A program made the translations under genes and the position numbers. From contig ARYC01017584.1 of NCBI GenBank assembly GCA_000711775.1, positions 1-64,000 of the forward strand: a stretch of 64,000 bases of DNA, given 5' to 3'. The notes under the pieces were generated by a model. The model was not told the origin of the DNA. It was given only the letters and a program-made list of their open reading frames with translations, and did not search any database. Positions within the stretch are counted from its first letter, which is position 1, and each line of letters begins with the position of its first letter. Positions 32,210 through 43,000 of the stretch are shown here, piece after piece. Source of the DNA: Oxytricha trifallax. Lineage: Eukaryota; Ciliophora; Spirotrichea; Sporadotrichida; Oxytrichidae.

Positions 32210-34049
32210 ATGTCAGCAGTGTAATAAAAACTAGATGAGCAGAGAAAGATAATTGAGTATTTGGCTTCTAAATACGAAAAAGACACTGGTCGCAGGATTC
32301 AAATGCCTACTACTCTCGGGCAGCTACTGGGTGATGATTCCATTATTGGAGATGATAAAAAACAAGATGACTCTAGAGTGGTTAGTGCTGGGGGTGTTTT
32401 GGGGCAATTGATGTAGAAGGAGCCGTTGACATTCGGAGAAGCAGTGGAATTCTTAAGATTACCCAAGGGTGAAGCTCCCAAGAAAGGAGAGAGAAAGAAG
32501 AAGGAGATTTAGAATATTCATGTATTTATTTATAAATATATACTTTAGATGAACATACAACCACATCATATGCTTGAAAAAATTGATCTTTCTGGATTCA
32601 GGCACAAATATAAAATAATATCACATGCTATATGAATAATCAAATTTCAAATTTAATAATATATTACCCGAATACCTAATAAAGCAATCATTGAAATTAT
32701 TAACTTAAAAACTGAATAAAAAACAAACGCTTTAGTAGATCAGCAATGAAAGAACTCCTTGAAGGCCTTCAGTTATTGCCCTGCATCCGCACTCTCTGCC
32801 TCCGTGATAACGGGATTACAGACGAATGCGACAGGGAAATCCTTGAAATTTTCAACATCTAAAAGATAAAGTGTATAGATCTCTCTAAGAACAACATGGT
32901 AAAACTCGGTGGGATGATTGGCAAGAAAATCAGAGATGAATGCACGCACATTTAATGGATTGATTTAACTTAAAACGACTTCTTCAATGACAACACAGCC
33001 AATAGTTTAATAATTTAGGGACTTAAGAAACAAACAAGTTTGATTTACGTGGGTTTAACTGTCTAGGGCAGTCTATCTGAACATGTAGTTAAGATGCTTA
33101 TGCCCAAGAGACCTGCTTTGAATATAAATTTAAGAAACAGTGCTATTACTAAACCAGCATGTGATTATCTCTGCAGAGCCATTTCAACCCAAGAATACTA
33201 TTTGACTTCCCTGTCACTTAAGTTCTGCTTTATAAGTTTCGAGTAGCTGATTGAATTATCCAACGCCATTAGATTCAACAAAACTCTCGTAAAACTTGAT
33301 TTATCAAGTAACGCCATTAAATCCTGTCAAATGAAGTTTTTCCTAGATGCTCTCCTTGATAATGTTTGTCTATCAGAACTTGATGTGTCTTCAAATTTCC
33401 TTAATGATGAATTCGCTCAAGATTTATCTTATGTATTAGAGAATAACCCTGTGCTATTTAAAGTGAACATTGCCAAAAATCCTATTGGGCCATTGGGTGC
33501 ATCAATTTTGCTTAATACTCTATTGGTTAGTAATGAAACACTTGGATCACTGGGAGGAGATGTTAACGGAGATCATACATCCATATATTTTTACTATTTA
33601 TTATACACTAAATACTTTAAGATTTTTTGTATTAATTAAGTAGTAAAATAAAAAAAATATTTATAAATCCATAAAAATAATAATATTTGATTAAATTTAC
33701 TATGAGATCAAGGATCAGGAGGATATTTGGATTAAAATGTGTATATGGGTGTAAGAATAAGAGAAGAACTGAGACAAGCACTAATTTTGAACAATTCAAG
33801 TCATGACAAAAAACGCAACCATATCCCCTTTAAATTTCATTAATTTTTGTGAATCTTAATATACGGTTATTAGTATCTTTCTATATTCTAATATTATATA
33901 TCAGGGATGTTTAGGAGTAAACAAAGAAGCAATTTATCATAGAGAGAGAAGGAGATGATCCTCAAATGAAGAGACAATTAGAGCAGTCAAAGAGAGTCTA
34001 ATAGATTGAAGTACCAGCTAGTTAACAAGCCAAATATCCATTCATTTGA
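32210..34049 (+). CDS. Leucine-rich-repeat protein (RI-like repeats)
   Basis: Four IESs leave 1443 bases, 480 residues plus TGA. An N-terminal coil (QQKLDEQRKIIEYLASKYEK) and a charged linker precede at least six repeats of the type L--L-LS-N-I (CIDLSKNNMVKLGG, LVKLDLSSNAIKSC, LSELDVSSNFLNDEFA, LFKVNIAKNPIGPLGA). The C-terminal tail is basic/acidic and Q-rich (KRQLEQSKRVQQIEVP). The spacing resembles the ribonuclease-inhibitor subclass common in ciliate cytoskeletal and regulatory proteins, a protein-binding scaffold; no specific orthologue recognised. An in-frame ATG at 32156 would add 18 residues. The 268 bases before the gene hold nothing else. Confidence 0.85.
32508..32543. other. LRR gene IES 1, pointer TTTAGA (36 bp)
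   Basis: TTTAGA at 32508 and 32544. Confidence 0.9.
32604..32722. other. LRR gene IES 2, pointer ACAAA (119 bp)
   Basis: ACAAA at 32604 and 32723. Contains an in-frame TGA. Confidence 0.88.
33553..33717. other. LRR gene IES 3, pointer GGAGGA (165 bp)
   Basis: GGAGGA at 33553 and 33718. Confidence 0.9.
33821..33897. other. LRR gene IES 4, pointer ATATC (77 bp)
   Basis: ATATC at 33821 and 33898. After excision the frame enters the Q-rich tail. Confidence 0.85.
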
Positions 34050-34498
34050 TTAATTTATATATTTCTCATTTTCTGTATTTAAAATGAGTCAAAATAGAAT
34101 TGGTTTTATTATATAATATGAATTAATTAAAACTGTAAAAATTTTAATTTAATCAGATTACTAAAAAGAATTATTATATTTAATTTTATGGATTGTTGAA
34201 ACCTGTAACATTTACAAACCCACAGGAAGACGATTACCTAAGTTCAGGTGTCTGGTCTCTAAAATGACACTGAACTTATCCTTGTAATAAAAAACAACAT
34301 AATATTAAATGGTTATTCCTTAGAAACATGAGATAGCAACGCCTATATTTTAGATATATTTAAACTAATTTCTTTAATACTTAGACCATTATATAATTCA
34401 TACTTTTATATAATGAAAATAATGATGATTTAATGATGTTTTATGAAATAAATATACTTTATCACTGAAGTGGGTTGTTTCAATTCAAGTTTTAAATA
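34050..34498. other. Convergent intergenic region (LRR gene / GH28 gene)
   Basis: About 450 AT-rich bases between two convergent 3' ends. No gene or clear signal seen. Confidence 0.6.
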
Positions 34499-36508
34499 TC
34501 ATTATATTATATGCAAGGATTAATCAATGTATATATATCTTCTTTTATCAGAAAGTTTCAGTTTTGAATGAGCCTGCAAACTTGTCTGCTTAATTTTGAA
34601 TGTTTTATTTTTAGTTTTTTATCCAATAGTAGTGGTAAAAACTTAAAATACGAATAAAAAACATAACATATCTGCAATAAAAGCTGAGTAAAAATCAATA
34701 TTCTATTAATTTCTCTGAGCTTGAACTATATTATGGTCAATGTATTGCTTGGGTTCTCCAGTTACAATATGTGGGTCTGGGTACGAGTTAATTACTGAAC
34801 CATATGCATTCTCAGTGATAAAACCATAGTTAGCCCATTTCTGATTAAGTAACCCTCTGTGGTGAACATTCTCAAAGTTAATGCCAGTGCAAAAAACAGA
34901 TTTATGAAATATAACTAAGATTAATTATAAAAGTGCAGGGGTTCGACTCATTACATCTAATAATGCCTGGTAGAAATCCACCAGTGCTTTCAATATTTCT
35001 TAAAGTGATGTTTCTGACTGTGATTCTTGGTTAGGTCTCACAATCCTTGAGTAAAGGATACAGCATGCAGCCTGGACCTCTACCGTCTGGCTGGTATTAT
35101 AAATTATTTACTTTATGTATCTTTAATGGTATTGCTATTGAGGACCGATGTAGATAGTCCACCAGATGGGATCAACGATAGTTAAGTTTTCATAGAGAAT
35201 GTTTTCAATGATACCATCACCTTTATCACCTGGGTTGGTCTTGACGTAAACAGCCTTTATTGGATACCAGAAGTGAATGTTCTTGAAGGTAACGTTTCTT
35301 ACACAGTAAGTGTTTGGGTTGGGAGGAACTGTACCTATGGTCATACCCACTCCCATCCATGTTGTGAGGTTATCGGCTGTGATGTTCTCAGAGCACTTTG
35401 CAAGCTTGTAGTCCTAGCGAGATGGCTTCACAGCTATTGAATCATCGTAGCTGGTAATGTTCACGTTTCTAATGAGAATTTAAGGAGTTCAATTTATAGT
35501 AACCTTAAATATCAATAAGTTTTTAAAAATTTAATTCCTTTATAAAGAATGTTAGAACCTGCTGGATCAATACCGTCAGTATTGAGTGGGAAAGTGGGTA
35601 AGTTAAGCTTATAATTAAAGAATCCATGTTAAATAGCCAGCTTTTTCTGCTCAAAGATATCGACTTTTACTTCAAGGTTTTAGATCAAGAAATCGTCAAT
35701 ATCTGTAAGGAACATATGATATCTGGGTGAGTTGTGGAAGTTCACTCCCTCAATGATGCAGTGCTGCACTCTGTTCATTGAGAGAATGTGAGGTCTGCCG
35801 TGCTTGTTAGCGACGATGTATTCACGCATCCACCACCAGTAACCATTACCGTCTATTGTGCCATTCCCTCTGATGTGAATGTTTGAAGAGTCTTCTATGT
35901 GCAAGAAATCTTTTCTTAAAAAGACAATTTTTATTTAAAAATGTGCTTTAAATATTTCAAACCAAATGATTGAATTAAATCCAAAGCAGCATTGTGAGTG
36001 TTGTTACCGATGTAGGGCCAGTTTTTGTCGTCGTCTGAGAGTTGAACTGTGCCATCGATTGTCAAAGTTATATTGTTTAAATGTGTAAAGTTTACTGGCA
36101 TCATGTTAAACCACATGCTGTTAATTATATTAATATTTTTGCCATCTCCATTGTTATATATACAAACGAGACAAAAACTGTTTAATCAGAATAATTTTAG
36201 TGTATGATTTGAAGTTAATGCCAGGAATGTAAACTTCACGATCAGTTTGAGATCTATTAGCTGCCCTGACAGCGTCCACTAAAGCAGCTGAATTGTGAAA
36301 AGCTGATTCAGTGTCACTTTTGTTATATACAGCCCCATAGTCCAAGATGGAATGTCTTACTTTTAAAATTTATATTACCATTTACCTATAAATCTAATAA
36401 ATTAGAATATATTTATCTTGAAGAAACAAAATCAGTGTGATTGATAAGGCAAAGCAAAGCTATTGGGAGAGCCAAGTAAGCAGAGGGTCGTAAGTGGATC
36501 CTTCTCAT
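34499..36508 (-). CDS. Polygalacturonase-like glycoside hydrolase, family 28
   Basis: Six IESs leave 1647 bases, 548 residues plus TGA. A signal peptide (LALPIALLCLINH) points to secretion. The right-handed beta-helix signature is clear: LDYGAVYNKSDTESAFHNSA, NGTIDGNGYWWW, FPLNTDGIDPAGSN, YDDSIAVKP. In GH28 the catalytic acids are the Asp of NTD and the two Asp of DD, and all three are present. The usual GHG-S motif reads GVGMTIG, so the conserved His is replaced by Val; the usual RIK block reads AVYVKT. Several NXT/NXS sites occur. The family cleaves galacturonan. The C-terminus ends in a hydrophobic stretch; the exact stop is the first TGA and is less certain. Confidence 0.9.
34886..34931. 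other. GH28 IES 6, pointer TGCACT (46 bp)
   Basis: Plus-strand AGTGCA at 34886 and 34932. Confidence 0.92.
35092..35126. other. GH28 IES 5, pointer AATACCA (35 bp)
   Basis: Plus-strand TGGTATT at 35092 and 35127. Confidence 0.92.
35475..35545. other. GH28 IES 4, pointer ATTCT (71 bp)
   Basis: Plus-strand AGAAT at 35475 and 35546. It lies between the NTD and DD catalytic motifs. Confidence 0.93.
35902..35957. other. GH28 IES 3, pointer TTG (56 bp)
   Basis: Plus-strand CAA at 35902 and 35958. Confidence 0.85.
36120..36213. other. GH28 IES 2, pointer ATTAAC (94 bp)
   Basis: Plus-strand GTTAAT at 36120 and 36214. Confidence 0.92.
36355..36415. other. GH28 IES 1, pointer AAGA (61 bp)
   Basis: Plus-strand TCTT at 36355 and 36416. 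It separates the signal-peptide MDS from the catalytic part. Confidence 0.9.
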
Positions 36509-37030
36509 ATTAAATGTTTATAATATTATTTTATTATTAATAGAGCTTATCTATCCCTGTTGTTAAATAATATTAATTTAACTATCTATTTACTTAAGAG
36601 TACCAATGTTTAAATTTAATTTCATAGTTTCATAATTCAATTTAAAAATATGTAAAATATTTATTTTTTTTGTGTTTCTCAGATTCATGATTTCTGCAAT
36701 TTCTTATTATTAAACTATATAAATTTTATTATTATCTCCAATTTTATAAGAATAAATCTTATTTTAAGTAAAGGAAGATAAAAAAAAACAAGAATATTAT
36801 TAGAGAAAACGTTATTAAATTATTAATGTCTTTAGATATATTATATTATTATTATTTTGCTTCTACTTTAATGCAACCAACATAAAACAAAAATAATACT
36901 AAAAATTAACAAACGTATTAGCATGTTTTATTATACTCTATTTTGTATAATTTTTATTGATTATTTTTAGGGGGAATTTTTTGAAATAAATTTCATATAT
37001 TTATTATATAAATGTTCGTCTTGACTCCAC
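36509..37030. other. Divergent intergenic region (GH28 / TMEM63-like)
   Basis: AT-rich, no coding segment recognised. The start codon of the channel gene may lie here behind an intron or IES that I could not place (candidate acceptor CACATAG near 37034). Confidence 0.5.
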
Positions 37031-40000
37031 ATAGATATTGCAACAGTTAGACAACAGCAACAACGACGTGTCAGTCGAATATTACGACGATCACTTTGAA
37101 AACGATTAAAATAATAATAATATCAAGTGATTTGAGAATGTAAATTATAGATAAAATAATAATCAAGCATTATAAAACACGAAGTAATATACCTCCATTA
37201 ACAATTGTGTATTATTTATTCTTTTAATCAGTTTTATAGTAAATTTAATACATTTTTGATATGTAGATAATTGAGAAATTTTTTATTGATTTAAAACAAG
37301 AATTCGAATTAAACTCTAGTAACATACGAGGGTACGGCAAATAGTCCTCATAACAAAAAATACAGTTTCGATTCACAGAGCACTCTCACCTCCCCAAAGA
37401 AAAGTTTTCAACATAATTTTGAAGGAAATAGTAACTATAATATTGCAATAATCAGATAAAAAGTCTAGATATCTATTTAATTTGCTTTTAAAATCTTTAA
37501 AATTATCATTAAATAGTCTAATTTATTCTAATTTTATGATATGAATCTGAGAAAAATGAGTGATTTAGATATAGATTAAGAGAAGCAAAATTTTGCTTAA
37601 AAAGCAGACTCAATAAAGGGTAATATCATAAGTGCAGATAAATCTCATGAAAATATGAAAGCAGACAATGATTTAGATTTGTAGAAATTGAGAGAATTTA
37701 TAGATGAAAAACACCCCAGAAAGGTAATTTATAAAGGTAAGATATCGAGATTATTAACGTTTACGTATAATATTTACTGAAATTGTAAAGGAAAAATTGC
37801 ACATTATTTTTGGATATTTTATATAATCATAATGTATGTTTTGGACTTCTTTACAAATGATCATTTTTGTTTAAATAATTAATCTGTCTTGGTAGAGTGG
37901 TTTTGAAATCTAGGTTGTCTGATAGTAGCGAATTGCAAATGCGAAGAATTTTAGGGCCTTTGTAGATTTTGAATCTGGTTAAAGCAGAATGATTTTTTAC
38001 ATGTAGGTTTTTATTAAAATTAATCGGCATTTATGAACTAAAGCCCGAAGTATTTGATGGATGAGTGGGTTCTGTTAGGTAAGAAAATAGTGTACTCGTT
38101 AAAAAATTTTCAAAAAAAGTCCAATAAAATTAGCTTTACTGATTTGATCCCTATAATTCTAATGTCCTAAATAAAATAACTCTTTTTTATATTCAATAAT
38201 CATAATACTTAGGATTTCCTCTAATATTCCAGAATAATTTAAATATTAATTTGATTATCGAATCTTTTTATACTAAATTCCATTATTTATAGATGGAGTA
38301 AAATCTTACGAACCTCATCCTTGGTTCTCAACAAACATAGGGTGGCATTGTTGTATTAAAAAACTAAGAGATAACGATATTAAGCAATATGGTGTAGGAG
38401 TAGTACTATACTTCAAGTTTCAGAAATATTTCGCATTTCTATTTTTCCTGATGACGCTGCTATCTTTGCCTAATTTTCTGATTTATGCAGAAGGAGGCAG
38501 TTTTTAGAAAAATTAAAAGGAAAATGAATAAAGCTCTAGCATAAGGTCTTATCTCTCTATAATTTTTAAATTGACATCATATGAAAAAAAGAAATCTAAT
38601 TATTTGCTTATTAGAAACTTTCAAATAATGTCAATGGGAAATATGGCGGTTTGTAAGTTTCTAAAATGTGCTTCTAATGACTTGATATATAGCCACAGCA
38701 ATCTGCTCGTCTGGAATGATTGTAAATAAGTCAGTAACCTTAAATTTTGCTTGTGAAGAGGGAATTATTTATGATATGAAAGACTAGAAGTGGGGTTTAG
38801 AGTCTTAAGATAACGAATTATCTTGTGTCAATACTGATTTCTTAACTGTAGACACAGATTGCTCTTATTATTCATTAATTTAACACTTTCCTCTCCAAAA
38901 GCGAACAATTTTTTTATTAAATATGATATAATTTACTTGTAATTATGCATTCAATTCAACTATTCAAAAGAAAATTGACAAAAAATTTATAGAGATGTGT
39001 AACGGCCAAAAATTTTGCTAGTTCAAAGTTGACTTTAGAGAGTTACCTAGCAGTTGCTTAAATTCTAACAAAAAGAAAACAGTTTTTTCTCTTGCTTATT
39101 GCAACAGTAATATTTTGAACATAATATTTTTTATATAAGATGCATAATTCACTTTTTATAGCTTATGATCAAGAATTCTATGGCAAAAACGTTGAGAAAA
39201 GTTCAATTGGTTTAGCTTTGGTATTTGATGATTTATTTGTGGTAACAATATATTTGCTGGCTTTAGGAGTACTTAAACGTATGCAAAAGTTAGACACACT
39301 GGAGATTTAAGGACATGTGAAGAAATGCTCAGATTACAGTATATAATTCAAGAATCTACCTGAGGGTGCCAATATCTATGAAATAAAAGCTGAGCTTTGG
39401 GAATGGCTGGAAAGAAAGCTTCATGAAGTAGATGGTCTTGACCCTAAAAGCGTTTCTTATGTCCCTCGAATAGTTGATATATACTTTGGATATACTAATT
39501 ACGCTAGTTTTTCTAAGTTGAGAAAAATCAGGGGTTTAGAGAAGGCTTTCATTCAGACTAGGAAAAGACTAAAACTCGCTAAGAAAGGTAAAGAGGTAGA
39601 ATTGTACATGAGTTTACAAAAAATTATCAAAATTTTGAAAAAAAAAATCGAAAGTTACTAGGAATTCGAAAAGACGAGTATTTAGAAACTTAAACCAAAG
39701 TATGCATATGTTATTCTATTGCAAGAAGAAGATTCAAAGAAACTGATAAACACTTATAAAATGAACTGGTTTAAAAGAAAACTTCTTAATTATCAAGATA
39801 AAGATAAATATGCAAGATACCTATTTAAGGATGGTAAATTTCCAGAAATAGTCAGAGCTCCTTAACCATCCAATATTATCTGGAACAATCTAAAATATAC
39901 AAAATGGGATCAATCTAAAAGATCCCTTTAGATTAACTTTGTGACAATAATCCTCATGCTAATTAGTTTCTTCTTGGTCATTTATGGCAAACATTAAGAC

Positions 40001-43000
40001 AAAATAATAAAGACAACTTATGGTGATGATACTTGTGACTCAAAATTAGAAATTCTTGAACGTTTAGCTGTTTCTGACTATAATTAGCCAGAAGAAAATA
40101 GACGCGGAATGATGCACTGTTTTTGTTTGAAAAAATACACTTCCTACGGAAAGACAGTTTAAGATTATAGGTTCTCAGATGGCTAGTTTTATTGTTCGGA
40201 ATGGTATACTCTATACATGAACAGAAACAATTATGTTTACTATGCAGCTTTTGCTATTAGCATTGTGAATATTATGATTAAGTTCATTATTAAAAAAGTC
40301 AGTTTGTTTTAAAGAATGCATACCCTAACTGAGATTCTTGAGAATACCACAATGAAAATGTTCACTTTTTAGATTTTCAACACTGTATGAATAATTTAAT
40401 AAATTCTTATTAAATTTATAGGGAGTCATTATGATGCTTGTAAATTGGAACTTAAAAGATAATCTTGGACTTCCTGATACTTTTCCAGTTTTGACAGGAG
40501 ACTACTCTGATTTTACTGTCGAATGGTACTAGAAAATCGGAATGAGTTTGGTAAGAAATAAATCGATAAACCACTAATTCTCTTTATACATTCAGTTAAT
40601 AAACTTATAACTTAAAAAATATTATCTAGTGCGTGAGTTTGATGCTAAAAATTGCAACTGCTTATTATATCAAAGGCCTAGGATATGCTCTAAAATATGT
40701 AGCAAGGTGGTATGATAGAAAATGGACATGTAATATGAGAAGAACTCGATTATTCGTTCAAGAGGATTTTAATTTTATTAAGCTTTATGTGTATTTATAT
40801 TCATATAGAATTTTAATGATTGGCACTCATAATACTTAGGAGTGGAGTTTTCGCTTGAACAAAGATACTCACAAATGATGGCTGTTATATTTATAGCGAT
40901 GATATTCTCAGCTGGTATGCCATTTCTCTATATAGTAGCATGCATGTCATTCACTATAAACTATTGGATTGACAAGATACTATGTAAACAAATCTTTTCA
41001 AAGTAAATATTCTCTATAGTTTTGAAGATGCATAAGAAACCTATTTAGTCTAATAACGGGTTAGCTGATAAAGTGAGAATTATACTAAGTTTGGCTATTG
41101 TTTGGCATTTAGGAATTTCATTTATGATGATGAGCAATGATTAAATTTTCCCTCTTGTAAGTGATAATGAATAATTACTGAATATGATTTTATAATCATG
41201 CTAACACCTCTATAATATCCTAAACTTTTTCATAAACATATTTCAATAGAAAAAAGATGATCAGGAAGTAAAGTATACTCTCCCTGCCATTCTATCTTTT
41301 CTCGATGAAAAACGTTTAAATCACAAGCATTCTCTGATAACTTTCGTTGCTTTTTTCATTAGTTTAGCACTCACATTGTTTTACGATAGAATAATAAAAA
41401 CATGCATTAAAATTTGGGAGAGAATCAAACAAAGCTAAAAAGTTTAAATTGAACATTAAGACTTTTCTAATGTTAAAGGACCCTAAAAGTAAGCTATCAA
41501 ATTTTTAATATATGGATAAGTTAATATTGATAATTTAGTATATCTTATGAGGTGGATAGCTTTTATGAGGCTATAGGTTTATAAGGCATTCAAAACCCCA
41601 AAACCCCTGAAGTTGTTTGATTGAGTTTTTGATTGATAAAGGTAGACTATTAGTGCATGCTTTATTATCATTTTAATAGGCTTTATGAATGGGAATTAGG
41701 GTTTATATGTTATGTAAATTAGAGTTTATATGAGAGGTTTGGAGTCAGTATATGATAGTAAGTATATAGATCTGCTGTTTAAGTTGCGTCATGGATGTGA
41801 AAATTTTAGTGAATAGCTCAAGCCTATTTTAAATTACACATCTATGGCAAGGCTGCTTAATAAATCTACTCCCACTGTTAAGTCTCACTGCTTGTTAACC
41901 TTGAATTTAAAGAGATAGCATCTTAATTCTAAGCCTAAGTGACCTTAAAAATTTAGCAGCATCATATCGATTATCTTATTAATGATAAGACTATTAAATA
42001 CTGGGCTCATTTCTATCTGGCCTAGAGAGCTGATATGTTTCATCGCCAATTCCCTGAGCTTCATATCTCTGCTTAATCTATAGCTAACATATATAAAAAG
42101 AATGGAATATCTTACAAGACAGTCAATCGTCTAAAGAGATGATAGACTTTACTGTTCCATTTTATTAGACTAATTTAATTTAAATATTCGATCAAATGCA
42201 GAGGGCTATTACTAATAACATAAAGTTTATACACTCTGATGAAGCTGTATTTACATTCAATACCTTCATTTCTAGGTCTTGGTATAAGGGGTACAGCAAC
42301 ATTGAAGTATATGATTAAAAGGTTAAGGTTTAAACTCATGCAATACTAGGTGGAATAAGCGAAGATAATGGCATCGAGACTTATGTTATCCACCCTCGCT
42401 CAATAAAGACTGAATAAAACATATAGTTCTTACAATAGCTCAGAGACAAATACGCTGACTAAGAGATTATTTTGTTCGTTTATATCTTGTCAGTTCATAA
42501 AACTAAAGACTCAAGGATAGAATATGAAAGGCTAAACATAACACATCTATTTATCGTTCCTCATAACCCTTAGTTAAATGGAATCGAGTTATATTTGAAG
42601 CTATTGAAAGGTCTTTTTAAGAAATATCTGCTCTACCTTCTGATGAATGATTTAAAGATACATACAGTCGATTTTATTAAGAGTGCTACTAAGATAGTCT
42701 GCGATGAAAAAGCTAAAGTATGCGCAAAAAATGAAGATTTTGTGTTAATAAATAAGTTTTAGATTTAAACGAAGAAATAACTTCACAAATTAAATTAACC
42801 CATAAAGTGATTTGGATTTTCTTTCTTTTCTTTCTTTTTAGGCTTTCTTGGGCCCATGTTTGTTCTCTTAGTGATAGTTCCTGCATCTATGTTTATTTCA
42901 TCTGCTTTTTATAAATCTTTAAAAAGTCTCTTACTCAATTCATGCTTGACCTGTGACTTTCTCTCTCTGTTTAATTTGCTGCGCTCTTTCATCAAGTAAA

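Noticed and set aside
37904..37972. Use of TGA as tryptophan in this organism
   Set aside because: TGA is the only possible stop at the conserved ends of the PFT genes, NEMF, COMMD and GH28; the few internal TGAs are better explained by unplaced excisions or decay.
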